This document shows, in pieces, positions 26,047 through 34,795 of a stretch of DNA of 50,919 nt (positions are counted from its first letter, which is position 1; each line of letters begins with the position of its first letter). Source of the stretch: Alteromonadaceae bacterium (GTDB taxonomy: Bacteria; Pseudomonadota; Gammaproteobacteria; Pseudomonadales; Oleiphilaceae); NCBI GenBank assembly GCA_013393545.1, contig JABXHG010000573.1, forward strand, positions 1-50,919, given 5' to 3'. The notes below the pieces were generated by a model. The model ran no database searches and was not told the DNA's origin. It worked only from the letters and a program-made list of their open reading frames with translations. A program made the translations under genes and the position numbers.

Positions 26047-26970
26047 ATGAGCGCGAACGGGTATTCGCTGGGCCAGATCGGTGATTTTGAAATCAAGCAG
26101 CTTAAGGTGTTTAAGACGGTCGTTGAATGTGGTGGTTTCTCTGCCGCCGAGACGGTTCTCAACATCGGGCGTTCCACCATCAGCATGCACATCTCGAACC
26201 TTGAGGCACGGTTGAATCTGGTTCTGTGCAAGCGGGGCAGGGCGGGTTTCTCCCTGACCGATGAGGGCCAGATTGTTTATGAGATGACCGAGAATCTGTT
26301 TGAAACGCTGGATGGCTTCCGAGCCACGGTCAACAATATCAATACCAGTCTGACCGGCCAGCTACGGTTGGATCTGTCAGACAAGATCAGTCTGGACCCG
26401 CGTAGCCGATTTCCCGAAATGGTGCGACACTTTCATGAGCAGGCGCCTGGCGTGCGTCTGACCACGCGGGTGGCTTCAATGGCGAACATCGAGCGGGCCG
26501 TCCTCAACGATGAGGCGGATGTGGGGTTTATCCCTTATCATCGTAAACTTGAAGGGTTGGAGTATATCCACCTGTTCGTCGATCAGTGTTATCTCTATGC
26601 TTCCTGCGACCACCCGCTGGCGGCCCTGGATGTTGCGGATCAGGCCGCGGCTGTGGACCATTACCCGCTTACGCACGCGGGGCTCAAACCCCATGACTTC
26701 GCCCGCAACCAGATTTCCGGAATGAACCAGTCGGCGGTTGCCTACTTCTACGAAACCCGACTGGCCCTGATTCTGTCCGGCTGCTACATAGGGTTTCTGC
26801 CCGAGCATTTTGCGATATCGTACGTGGAAAAAGAGCAGATTCTTCCTGTTGCCACTAACTCCCGGGTGTATGATTTAGGAGTTGCCGCCATTTTCCGAAA
26901 GACGTCCCAGCCCAACCGTTCCCGTGAACTGTTCATCCGTACTATCCGGGAAACCCTGGGGTTGCCCTAA
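26047..26970 (+). CDS. LysR-type regulator next to the TRAP transporter
   Basis: A 307-residue LysR regulator, a paralog of the one at 6838: roughly half the residues agree, and the DNA-binding region (VVECGGFSAAET, LNIGRSTISMHISNLEARL, CKRGRAGFSLT) is nearly the same. The effector domain ends similarly (MNQSAVAYFYETRLALILSG). I chose ATG 26047 with GAGGAAG upstream over a long extension from 25876 that crosses the MFS scrap. It is codirectional with dctPQM and probably controls it; the ligand is likely the TRAP substrate. Confidence 0.88.
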   Translation: MSANGYSLGQIGDFEIKQLKVFKTVVECGGFSAAETVLNIGRSTISMHISNLEARLNLVLCKRGRAGFSLTDEGQIVYEMTENLFETLDGFRATVNNINTSLTGQLRLDLSDKISLDPRSRFPEMVRHFHEQAPGVRLTTRVASMANIERAVLNDEADVGFIPYHRKLEGLEYIHLFVDQCYLYASCDHPLAALDVADQAAAVDHYPLTHAGLKPHDFARNQISGMNQSAVAYFYETRLALILSGCYIGFLPEHFAISYVEKEQILPVATNSRVYDLGVAAIFRKTSQPNRSRELFIRTIRETLGLP

Positions 26971-27140
26971 AGGTTCGGTGTTTATAGATCTAACTTGTTG
27001 ATATTGGGGTTTCCTTTGAGGGTTTTCTGGGCGTCATGGAACGTGGCGCATCTCCTATTGCTGCACCATTTAAGGGCCTGTTGCGCCACTTTGGTTCAGG
27101 GCTTTTGTCGGGGCTTGCCTGTCATTGCTTTCTTGGATAT

Positions 27141-27185
27141 AAGTTTGGTTGCAACCAAACTTTAAATGTGTTGCCTGACATTTAA
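27141..27185 (+). promoter_or_regulatory. Palindromic operator candidates upstream of dctP
   Basis: A perfect 22-base palindrome occupies 27141-27162 (half-site AAGTTTGGTTG, mirrored). Directly next to it, TTAAATGT (27162-27169) and ACATTTAA (27178-27185) form a second perfect inverted repeat around eight bases. Both lie about 225-265 bases before the dctP start in a 437-base gap that holds no gene I can support. The symmetry fits a dimeric repressor or activator site; the LysR product or an unlinked regulator may bind. Confidence 0.6.
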
Positions 27186-27407
27186 CCAGTTGCTGCTTTT
27201 TGAAAACATCGTGTAGGTCCGAAGAGGACCAGTGGCGCAGGGGCATGCATAACGCATAACAACGTGACACCGATCCCGCCCCGATTGACGCCCAGTCACC
27301 AGATCCGGTGCCCGGCACTGGTGTATCTGTCCAACAATTACTACAACGAAAGCCTTCCGTCACATGCTAACGCGTAGTAGCGGGCCTGGCTTAGAAAGGA
27401 GAGTAAC

Positions 27408-28436
27408 GTGCTTAAATCCCTCAAGCGTATCAAGAAAAGCTTTATTGCCGGTTCCCTGGCGGTCACCCTGGGTGTAGGGGCTTTTGCCTCATCAGTACAG
27501 GCGGCGGAACATAACTGGCGTTTTGCCAACCTTTATGGTCGCGGCACTGCCTTTGGCGCCGTTTATGAAGATCTGGCCAAAAACATCGAAGTGATGTCCG
27601 ATGGTCGTATCAAGGTTCAGGTGTTGTACTCTGGCGAAGGCGTCGGAACCTCCGGCATTCTGGGTGCGGTAAAGTCCGGCCTCATCACCATGGGTGCCCC
27701 TTTCCAGTCCATGCATGCCGGTGAGTTGCCGGCTGGTGTTGTAGAAATTGGTCTGCCGGGTGGCACTGACGACGTTGCCGAATTGTCCACGCTCTTCCAC
27801 GAGCGCGGCTGGGCGGAAATCCTGAAGGAAGCCTATGGCGAGCAGGGGCTGGTCTGGCTGGACCCGTACATCCAGCCGCCCGTGTACATCATTACCAAGG
27901 AGCCGATCGAATCCGTTGAGGACTTCGAGGGTCTGAAAATCCGCGCCCCGGGTGCCTACGGCAAATTCCTGCGCAAGCTGGGTGCGTCACCGGTTTCCCT
28001 GGCCTGGTCTGAAATCTACACCAGCCTGTCCACTGGTGTAATTGACGGTTCCATCGGTTCCAACATGATTGATCACCGCGACGGTAACCACGTGGAGGTG
28101 GCCAAGTACATGTACCCGATGCCTCTGGCCGGCGCCCAGGTGCTGCCGATCATCGTTAACAACCGCGCCTGGAACAAGCTGAGCCCGGACCTCCAGGCCA
28201 TCGTCAAGGCCGCAACAACCGTGCACGCCCAGGAGCAGGTGACCAAATCCCGCCTGTGGGAGTCTGAGGCCGTGGCTGATATGGAAGCCAAGGGCCTTAA
28301 GTGGAGCCCGGAGCCGAGCGAGACCGACAAGAAGGCCTGGCAGGCCGCCGGTGCAGAGCTGTGGGATGAGTACGCACAGGAAGGTAAGTACAGCAAGCGT
28401 CTGATCGAAGTCCTGAAAGATGTTCAGGGCCAGTAA
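27408..28436 (+). CDS. dctP: TRAP transporter substrate-binding protein
   Basis: A 342-residue periplasmic protein with a signal peptide (SFIAGSLAVTLGVGAFASSVQA) and DctP fold: SGILGAVKSGLITMG, EDFEGLKIRAPG with the carboxylate-binding Arg179, and EIYTSLSTGVIDGSIG. It binds an organic acid for the DctQM permease. The start is GTG 27408 behind AAGGAGAG. Substrate is unknown; keto acids, lactate or amino-acid catabolites are possible. A terminator hairpin separates it from dctQ, which would keep the binding protein more abundant than the permease. Confidence 0.92.
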   Translation: MLKSLKRIKKSFIAGSLAVTLGVGAFASSVQAAEHNWRFANLYGRGTAFGAVYEDLAKNIEVMSDGRIKVQVLYSGEGVGTSGILGAVKSGLITMGAPFQSMHAGELPAGVVEIGLPGGTDDVAELSTLFHERGWAEILKEAYGEQGLVWLDPYIQPPVYIITKEPIESVEDFEGLKIRAPGAYGKFLRKLGASPVSLAWSEIYTSLSTGVIDGSIGSNMIDHRDGNHVEVAKYMYPMPLAGAQVLPIIVNNRAWNKLSPDLQAIVKAATTVHAQEQVTKSRLWESEAVADMEAKGLKWSPEPSETDKKAWQAAGAELWDEYAQEGKYSKRLIEVLKDVQGQ

Positions 28437-28447
28437 CCGACAGCCGA

Positions 28448-28478
28448 GCGAGCGCCTTTTACAGGCGCTCGCTTTTTT
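28448..28478 (+). terminator. Intercistronic rho-independent terminator after dctP
   Basis: GCGAGCGCC (28448-28456) and GGCGCTCGC (28464-28472) form a perfect nine-base stem with a seven-base loop, followed by TTTTTT (28473-28478). It lies 11 bases after the dctP stop and 38 bases before dctQ, so it should act as a partial terminator within the operon. Confidence 0.9.
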
Positions 28479-28516
28479 GTGTTTGTCGGATATGTCCCTG
28501 ACAGAGGTACTCTTTC

Positions 28517-29074
28517 ATGTTGATTCGTACGCTCAAGACCTATTGTCTGACCGTGCAGTGGTGCGTGGGATTCATTGGTCGTTCGGTAGCCTGGTTGATG
28601 CCGGTGCTGGCCTTCGTGGTCGCCTTTGAGGTGTTCTGCCGCTACGTTCTCGATGCACCTACCATCTGGGCCTATGACGTGTCGCTGTTTCTTTTCGGCT
28701 ATGTCGCCTCCCTCGGCGGCGCCTACGCCCAGCTGCACAATCGGCATATCAATGTCGATGTCCTGTATAACCATGTGCCGCCGCGGGTACAGAACCTGTT
28801 CAATCTGATCTCCTACGTCCTTGCGGTGTTTTTCCTGGCCATCGTGTTCAAGATTGCCATCGGCAAGTTTGAGGAGGCCATCCAGTTCAACTACCGCCGC
28901 CAGAGCGAGTGGGCGCCGTCCATGCACCATTACTGGGTGATGATTGCGGTGGCCAGTGCCTTGCTGATGTTCCAGTTTTCCAGCGATTTCATTCAGCAGG
29001 CCTATCACCTGTTCACCGGGAAAAAACTGATTCACGACCCGGAGCCCATTGATGACGAGGAGGTCGCCGCATGA
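28517..29074 (+). CDS. dctQ: TRAP transporter small permease subunit
   Basis: A 185-residue protein with four hydrophobic helices, of DctQ type. EVFCRYVLDAPTIWAYDVSLFLFGYVASLGGAYA is the family region (quoted in parts: VFCRYVLDAPTIWAYD, LGGAYAQLHNRHINVDVL). It pairs with DctM to form the sodium-driven permease. AGAGG precedes ATG 28517, and the stop overlaps the dctM start (ATGA), a sign of coupled translation and fixed stoichiometry. Confidence 0.92.
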   Translation: MLIRTLKTYCLTVQWCVGFIGRSVAWLMPVLAFVVAFEVFCRYVLDAPTIWAYDVSLFLFGYVASLGGAYAQLHNRHINVDVLYNHVPPRVQNLFNLISYVLAVFFLAIVFKIAIGKFEEAIQFNYRRQSEWAPSMHHYWVMIAVASALLMFQFSSDFIQQAYHLFTGKKLIHDPEPIDDEEVAA

Positions 29075-30387
29075 GTATCGAGCTTCTGACTGGCCTCCTG
29101 CTGGTTTGTATCCTGCTGACGTTCGCCATCGGGGCCCCGGTGGCCTTTGCCCTGGGTGGTGTGGCCATGGCCATCGGTTACCTGACCTGGGGCGATGGTG
29201 TTTTCAATGTGATTTCGACCACCCTCGAAGCCACCCATTTCAGCTTCATCCTGCTGGCCATCCCCCTGTACATCTACATGGGGCAGTTGCTGACCCGGTC
29301 CGGCATCGGTGACGCCATGTTCAATGCCAGTCAGATCCTGATTGGCCGCGTTCTCGGATCGCTGGCGATCAGCGTGATCCTGGTGTGCTCCATGATCGGT
29401 GCCATGGTCGGCATTATCGGTGCTGGTATCATGACCTCCGGCAGTATTGCCCTGCGCCCGATGCTGGAGCGCGGGTATGACAAGCGCCTGGCGCTGGGTG
29501 TGATCATGGCCGGTGGCGGCTTGGGTATCCTGATTCCGCCCAGTATTCCGATGATCATGTTTGCCTCTGCCACCCAGAACTCGGTCGGTCGGATGTTCAT
29601 CGCCGCCCTGATTCCGGCGACCATCACCATCGTTATGCTGATTACCTATGTGGTGATTGCCGGGCGCTTGAAGCCGGGCAAAATGCCGCTGGACCCGGAA
29701 CCGGAGACGCCCATGCCGACCCGGGAAAAGGTTCATACCGTGTTTCATGGCAGCCTGTCGCTGCTGCTGATCGTTGCGGTACTCGGCAGTATCATGCTGG
29801 GTATTGCCACGCCCACGGAGTCAGGCGCGATTGGGGTGGTCGGGGCCCTGTTGCTGGCAATGGTGTTCAAGCAACTGAAGCCGGCCATGGTGCGCAAAAG
29901 CGGCCTGCACGCGATGCTACTGGTAAATGTCGCGATCTGGATCATCTTCGGTGCCACCGTGTTCAGCAATTTCCATCTGCTGATGGGGGTCCAGAGCATG
30001 GTGGAGGGGTTCACCCAAGGTCTTGGCCTGCCCCCGATCATGATCATTATCATGTTCCAGCTGATCATGCTACTGCTGGGCTTTTTCATTGATGAATTCA
30101 TCATTGTTCTGATCTGTGCGCCTATCTTCACGCCCATCGCCGTGTCCCTGGGTTATGACCCGATCTGGTTCGGCATCCTGATGATCCTGAACATCGAGAT
30201 TGCGGTGCAGACGCCTCCCTATGGTTTTGCCCTGTTCTATCTCAAGGGCATTGCGCCCAAGAACGTCACCATGCTCGACATCTACCGGTCGGTGACCCCG
30301 TTTGTGCTGATCAAGCTGGCGGTGCTGATCCTGTGTATGAGCGTGCCGGAGTTGGTGACCTGGCTGCCCGACAAGCTGATGAACTGA
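29071..30387 (+). CDS. dctM: TRAP transporter large permease subunit
   Basis: A 438-residue DctM-type permease of about 12 helices. Characteristic stretches are IPLYIYMGQLLTRSGIGDAMFN, GIIGAGIMTSGSIALRPML, GGGLGILIPPSIPMIMFAS (parts of the substrate path) and PPYGFALFYLKGIAP near the end. It transports the solute delivered by DctP with sodium. ATG 29071 overlaps the dctQ stop. Confidence 0.93.
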   Translation: MSIELLTGLLLVCILLTFAIGAPVAFALGGVAMAIGYLTWGDGVFNVISTTLEATHFSFILLAIPLYIYMGQLLTRSGIGDAMFNASQILIGRVLGSLAISVILVCSMIGAMVGIIGAGIMTSGSIALRPMLERGYDKRLALGVIMAGGGLGILIPPSIPMIMFASATQNSVGRMFIAALIPATITIVMLITYVVIAGRLKPGKMPLDPEPETPMPTREKVHTVFHGSLSLLLIVAVLGSIMLGIATPTESGAIGVVGALLLAMVFKQLKPAMVRKSGLHAMLLVNVAIWIIFGATVFSNFHLLMGVQSMVEGFTQGLGLPPIMIIIMFQLIMLLLGFFIDEFIIVLICAPIFTPIAVSLGYDPIWFGILMILNIEIAVQTPPYGFALFYLKGIAPKNVTMLDIYRSVTPFVLIKLAVLILCMSVPELVTWLPDKLMN

Positions 30388-30402
30388 TCCGGATCCGGTT
30401 GT

Positions 30403-30443
30403 CCCGCTCTGCCTGATGGGCAGGGCGGGTGCATGGATGCACC
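30403..30443 (+). terminator. Double hairpin between dctM and the MFS gene
   Basis: CCCGCTCTGCC (30403-30413) pairs with GGCAGGGCGGG (30419-30429) with one wobble, and GGTGCA/TGCACC (30428-30443) forms a second hairpin. There is no T tract, so intrinsic termination is uncertain; the structures may stop 3' decay of the TRAP message. A possible -10 TATAAC for the MFS gene follows near 30460. Confidence 0.35.
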
Positions 30444-30498
30444 CGGGCTGGCGGAATGCTATAACTGGCGTCCGTCAGTTCCGGAAAAGACAACAACA

Positions 30499-31677
30499 AT
30501 GATTGATTTCCTGCGGCGTTACCCCTTGCCGGTGATTGTGCTGGCACAACTGTTTGGCACGTCCCTGTGGTTCAGCATCAACGGGGTCTGGTTGTCGCTG
30601 GCCGGTGAGCTGGGGCTGCCCGAGTCGCAATTGGGCAGCCTGACACTGGCCGTGCAGGGCGGTTTTATTGCCGGCACGCTATTGATAGCCGTGACCGGCC
30701 TGGCTGATCGCTTCGGCGCCAGTCGTATTTTTGCCGTTGCCGGTTTGTTGGGGGCGCTGGTGAACGCGGGTTTTGTGCTGGCCGCCAGTCAGCCCACCTT
30801 CGGTTTTATCCTGCGCTTTGCCACCGGGCTCTGCCTGGCCGGCATCTACCCGCTGGGCATGAAAATGGTGATCGCGTGGACACCAAAATATGCGGGTGCC
30901 GCGCTGGCCTGGCTGGTGGGCATGCTGACCCTGGGCACGGCGCTGCCGCACCTTATGCGTGGGGCTACGTTGGGATTGCCATGGGAATGGCCATTGCTGG
31001 GTTCCTCGGTATTGGCGTTCATTGGCGCGGCGCTGGTGTTATTGCTGGGAGATGGCCCCCATCTGCCTAAAAGCACCGGCCCGGTGCCGCTGCGCCATGG
31101 TCTGGCGGCCCTGCGCGTGCCACGCTTCCGGGCGGTGGCGGGCGGTTATTTTGGTCACCAGTGGGAGCTTTACGCCCTCTGGACACTGATTCCATTGCTG
31201 GCTGGCCGCGAATTATCCCGCCTGGGCCTTGGCAGCGGCTGGGTGCCGTGGCTGGCCTTCGCGGTTATCGGCATTGGTGCGCTGGGCTGTATTGGTGGCG
31301 GCTGGCTCAGTCGCAGCAAGGGCAGCGAGTGGGTAGCCCGCTGGGCCTTGCGAATATCCGGGGCACTGTGCCTGCTTTACCCATGGCTAAGTGGCTTGCC
31401 GCCACAGTGGTTGATCGGCTTGCTGTTTGTCTGGGGGCTGTCGGTCATTGCCGACTCGCCCCAGTTCTCGGCACTGGCGGCCGAGACTGCACCAAGGGCG
31501 TCCATCGGCTCTTCGCTGGCGGCTATGAACGCTGTCGGTTACGGCCTGACGCTACCCGCCATCTGGCTTACAACGGGGCTATGGAATAGCTGGGGTGTGT
31601 GGGTGGCGCTTCTGCTTGCGCCGGGCCCGGTGCTGGGGCTTTGGTCGCTCGGGTGCGCATCCACAAAACGTTCATAA
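30499..31677 (+). CDS. Major facilitator transporter, substrate unknown
   Basis: A 392-residue MFS protein of about 12 helices: LFGTSLWFSINGVWLSLAGELG, GLADRFGASRIFAVAG (helix 2-3 loop), GLCLAGIYPLGMKMVIAW and DSPQFSALAAETAPRASIGSS. It resembles CynX/NimT-like or nitrate/nitrite-type MFS carriers only broadly; I cannot name the substrate. ATG 30499 is supported by the duplicated leader and start at 25839. A longer in-frame extension to 30433 is unlikely. Confidence 0.85.
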   Translation: MIDFLRRYPLPVIVLAQLFGTSLWFSINGVWLSLAGELGLPESQLGSLTLAVQGGFIAGTLLIAVTGLADRFGASRIFAVAGLLGALVNAGFVLAASQPTFGFILRFATGLCLAGIYPLGMKMVIAWTPKYAGAALAWLVGMLTLGTALPHLMRGATLGLPWEWPLLGSSVLAFIGAALVLLLGDGPHLPKSTGPVPLRHGLAALRVPRFRAVAGGYFGHQWELYALWTLIPLLAGRELSRLGLGSGWVPWLAFAVIGIGALGCIGGGWLSRSKGSEWVARWALRISGALCLLYPWLSGLPPQWLIGLLFVWGLSVIADSPQFSALAAETAPRASIGSSLAAMNAVGYGLTLPAIWLTTGLWNSWGVWVALLLAPGPVLGLWSLGCASTKRS

Positions 31678-31752
31678 CCAACCCGGCAAATTGGCACCGG
31701 TGCCATGAGCCCAATTCCGGAATATCAAACGAACCGAGACGGAACAGATACG

Positions 31753-32874
31753 ATGGTGTCCCCGAACAACCAGAAGCCACGGGTACTTTTATTGTCTTCG
31801 TACGACGCCGCCAGTCATCGTCGCTGGCGGGAACAGCTGGTGACCCTGTTTCCGGATTACCAATGGCACACCCTGGTACTCTCGCCCCGGTATTTCCGCT
31901 GGCGCATTCGCGGTAACCCGCTAACCTGGCTGAACGAGCCCTGCTTTCAGGAAAAGTGGGATCTCGTGATCGCCACTTCCATGGTGGACCTGGCGGCGCT
32001 CAAGGGCTTTCATCCGACCCTGGCGGGAGTGCCCTGCCTGTTGTACATGCACGAGAACCAGTTTGCCTTTCCGGTATCCGCCGGACAGCATGCCAGTGTC
32101 GACCCGCAGGTGGTGAACCTGTACAGCGCCATCGCTGCCGACGGGGTGATGTTCAACAGCGCCTGGAATCGGGACAGCTTCGTTGAGGGCGTCGGGCAAT
32201 TCCTGGGCAAAATGCCGGATGGCGTGCCGGAGGGGTTGATTTCGGGGTTGCATGAGAAATCCCGGATAATTCCGGTGCCCATTGAAGACCGCTTGTTTGT
32301 TGGTCGGCAGCAAACACTGGATTGGCAATGCCCACATCTGCTCTGGAACCATCGTTGGGAATACGACAAGGGGCCGGACCGATTATTGGGCCTGCTTGAG
32401 GAGCTGGAACGGCGCCAGTTGCCTTTCCGTCTGAGCGTGGTAGGGGAGAGCTTTCGCAAGTATCCACCGGTGTTCGACACCATTCGTGAGCGATTTGGCC
32501 ATCGACTCGTTCATTGGGGCTTTCTTGAAGGGCGGGCGGATTACGACCGGCTGCTGGCTCGGGCCGATGTGGTCCTCTCCACCGCCCTGCACGATTTCCA
32601 GGGGTTATCGATGCTCGAAGCCATGGCTTCGGGCTGCGTGGCTCTGGCGCCGGACCGCCTGGCCTATCGGGAATACGTGCCGGCCGATAACCGTTATGCC
32701 AGCCATGAAGCCGACCCGGGAAGAGAAGCGCGGGCCGCCGCCGATGGTCTTGAGCAGCTCATGGCCCGACAACCCGCCCCCGTTCAGCCCGATGCCTGGC
32801 GAGCCTCGGAGCTACAGGGGCATTATCAGGACCTGTTCGAGTCCGCGCTGGCCGGTGCCGGTCGATTTTCCTGA
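31753..32874 (+). CDS. tRNA-queuosine mannosyltransferase-like glycosyltransferase (DUF3524)
   Basis: A 373-residue GT-B glycosyltransferase. The N-terminal domain LLLSSYDAASHRRWREQL, LSPRYFRWRIRGNPLTW, TSMVDLAALKGFHP and YMHENQFAFP is the DUF3524 type now linked to tRNA-queuosine alpha-mannosyltransferase (GTDC1 in animals). The C-terminal half (WNHRWEYDKGPDRLL, VVGESFRKYPPVF, STALHDFQGLSMLEAMASG) is a typical nucleotide-sugar domain. It would add mannose to queuosine in tRNA-Asp. ATG 31705 is an alternative start, but the conserved region begins close to 31753. It stands alone with no queuosine genes nearby. Confidence 0.75.
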   Translation: MVSPNNQKPRVLLLSSYDAASHRRWREQLVTLFPDYQWHTLVLSPRYFRWRIRGNPLTWLNEPCFQEKWDLVIATSMVDLAALKGFHPTLAGVPCLLYMHENQFAFPVSAGQHASVDPQVVNLYSAIAADGVMFNSAWNRDSFVEGVGQFLGKMPDGVPEGLISGLHEKSRIIPVPIEDRLFVGRQQTLDWQCPHLLWNHRWEYDKGPDRLLGLLEELERRQLPFRLSVVGESFRKYPPVFDTIRERFGHRLVHWGFLEGRADYDRLLARADVVLSTALHDFQGLSMLEAMASGCVALAPDRLAYREYVPADNRYASHEADPGREARAAADGLEQLMARQPAPVQPDAWRASELQGHYQDLFESALAGAGRFS

Positions 32875-33163
32875 TCGGCTCTGGTAGAATCCGCGCCCTT
32901 CTTGGGGCCCTGCCTCTTTTTAATCTTCATCGACGAAACCGAAACCAACTGTGACGATTCTTCCGCCCTAGCATTCAAGCTAACCCCTCTGGTACCCGCG
33001 AGCGGCCCATTTCGCCGGCGTTTTCGCCTGGCTGACGGCTTCGTTTGTCGTGTGCCCCGGTCACAGTACCTTTTCCTGCAATAAACCCGTTAGAAACTGT
33101 GGCGCTGATCGGTCTCGATCTGTGCGTTCGCTGTTTTATGACCTTCAACCGGATTGACTGAAC

Positions 33164-34654
33164 ATGCTGAAAAGTCTGCAAACCAACTGGTTTTCCAACA
33201 TTCGTGGTGACCTGCTCGCCGGTATCGTGGTGGCGCTGGCGCTGATCCCGGAAGCCATCGCCTTTTCCATCATCGCCGGGGTGGACCCGAAAGTGGGGCT
33301 GTACGCGTCCTTCTGTATCGCCGTGGTGATTGCCTTTGTCGGTGGCCGGCCGGGCATGATTTCCGCCGCCACCGGGGCCATGGCACTGCTGGTGGTAACG
33401 CTGGTGAAAGAACACGGACTGCAATACCTGCTGGCGGCCACGCTGCTGACCGGCGTGTTCCAGATTATCGCCGGCTACCTGACGCTGGGCGGACTGATGC
33501 GTTTTGTGTCCCGCTCGGTGGTCACCGGTTTTGTGACCGCCCTGGCGATCCTTTTTTTCTTGGCCCAGCTGCCGGAGCTGACCAACGTCACCTGGCATGT
33601 GTACGCCATGACCGCCGCCGGCCTGGGCATTATTTACCTGTTCCCCTACGTGCCGGTGGTGGGCAAGGTGCTGCCCTCGCCGCTGGTGTGTATTGTGGTA
33701 CTGACCGGTGTGGCCATGGCCGTTGGCCTGGATATCCGTACTGTGGGTGACATGGGCGAGCTGCCGGATACCCTGCCAATTTTCCTGTGGCCGGATGTGC
33801 CGCTGAACCTGGAAACCCTGATGATTATCCTGCCGTATTCGCTGGGTCTGGCCGTGGTCGGTCTGCTTGAATCCATGATGACCGCCACCATCGTGGATGA
33901 CCTGACCGATACCACCAGTGACCGTAATCGTGAGTGCAAGGGCCAGGGGGTTGCCAATATCGGCTCTGGTCTGCTTGGAGGCATGGCCGGTTGCGCCCTG
34001 ATTGGTCAATCCATCATCAACCTGAAATCTTGCGGTCGTACCCGGTTGTCCACCCTGACCGCCGGCGTATTGCTGCTGATTATGGTACTGGTGCTGGACA
34101 AGTGGCTGGTACAGATTCCCATGGCCGCGCCGGGGGCGGTGATGATCATGGTGTCCATCGGTACCTTCAGCTGGGGCTCCATCAAGAATCTCAAGGAACA
34201 CCCGCTGTCCACCAACATCGTGATGGTGGTGACCGTGGTTGTTGTGGTGGCCACTCACAACCTGGCGTTTGGTGTGCTGGCCGGGGTACTGCTGGCGGCG
34301 CTGTTCTTCGCCAACAAGGTGGGCCACTACATGGCCGTTACCTCCGACTACGACAAAGAAACCGATACCCGCACCTACAAAGTGGTGGGTCAGGTGTTCT
34401 TCAGCTCCTCGGAGAAGTTTATCGAGGCGTTTGATTTCAAGGAGGCCGTTGATAACGTGGTCATCGACCTGAGTCGTGCCCATTTCTGGGACATCACCGC
34501 CGTCGGCGCCCTGGATAAAGCAGTGATCAAGTTCCGCCGGGAGGGCGCGGATGTGGACGTGCTGGGCCTGAACGAAGCCAGCGCCACTATCGTTGACCGC
34601 TTCGGGGTACATGACAAACCGGATGCCGCTGACAGCTTGATGGGCGGCCACTGA
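33164..34654 (+). CDS. SulP-family anion transporter with STAS domain
   Basis: A 496-residue inner-membrane transporter. [28 protein letters not shown] (in parts: [31 protein letters not shown]) and [15 protein letters not shown] are SulP core motifs; residues ~385-496 form a STAS domain ([33 protein letters not shown]). Members carry sulfate, bicarbonate or dicarboxylates; the short form with this STAS resembles bicarbonate- or C4-dicarboxylate-type SulP proteins, but the substrate is not decided. The 289 bases upstream show a possible promoter near 32884 (TAGAAT) and no gene. Confidence 0.88.
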   Translation: MLKSLQTNWFSNIRGDLLAGIVVALALIPEAIAFSIIAGVDPKVGLYASFCIAVVIAFVGGRPGMISAATGAMALLVVTLVKEHGLQYLLAATLLTGVFQIIAGYLTLGGLMRFVSRSVVTGFVTALAILFFLAQLPELTNVTWHVYAMTAAGLGIIYLFPYVPVVGKVLPSPLVCIVVLTGVAMAVGLDIRTVGDMGELPDTLPIFLWPDVPLNLETLMIILPYSLGLAVVGLLESMMTATIVDDLTDTTSDRNRECKGQGVANIGSGLLGGMAGCALIGQSIINLKSCGRTRLSTLTAGVLLLIMVLVLDKWLVQIPMAAPGAVMIMVSIGTFSWGSIKNLKEHPLSTNIVMVVTVVVVVATHNLAFGVLAGVLLAALFFANKVGHYMAVTSDYDKETDTRTYKVVGQVFFSSSEKFIEAFDFKEAVDNVVIDLSRAHFWDITAVGALDKAVIKFRREGADVDVLGLNEASATIVDRFGVHDKPDAADSLMGGH

Positions 34655-34695
34655 GACACTGCCGATAAAAATATCACGTCGAATTTTGGTTATTC

Positions 34696-34734
34696 GGGGT
34701 CTGTAACAAAGCTGTCACAGACCCCTTTTAGGAT
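34696..34734 (+). promoter_or_regulatory. Pho box promoter of pst operon, overlapping a terminator hairpin
   Basis: CTGTAACAAAGCTGTCACA (34701-34719) is an excellent PhoB box: two CTGTnACA-like half-sites 11 bases apart. TAGGAT (34729-34734), ten bases on, fits the -10 element. The same bases form a hairpin: GGGGTCTGT (34696-34704) pairs perfectly with ACAGACCCC (34717-34725), followed by TTTT. This could terminate sulP transcription. The pst genes should be induced by PhoB at low phosphate. Confidence 0.8.
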
Positions 34735-34795
34735 GCAGACATCGGTAAAGCACATCCGACCCAACGTCTAAACCAAATAACGGAGACTCGACGTG

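Noticed and set aside
27070..27363. 97-residue minus-strand ORF in the LysR-dctP gap
   Set aside because: Cys/Trp-rich random-looking translation that covers both palindromes; no family match.
32975..34651. 558-residue minus-strand ORF
   Set aside because: Antisense shadow of the SulP gene; His- and Gln-rich composition without domains, typical of reverse reading in GC-rich DNA.
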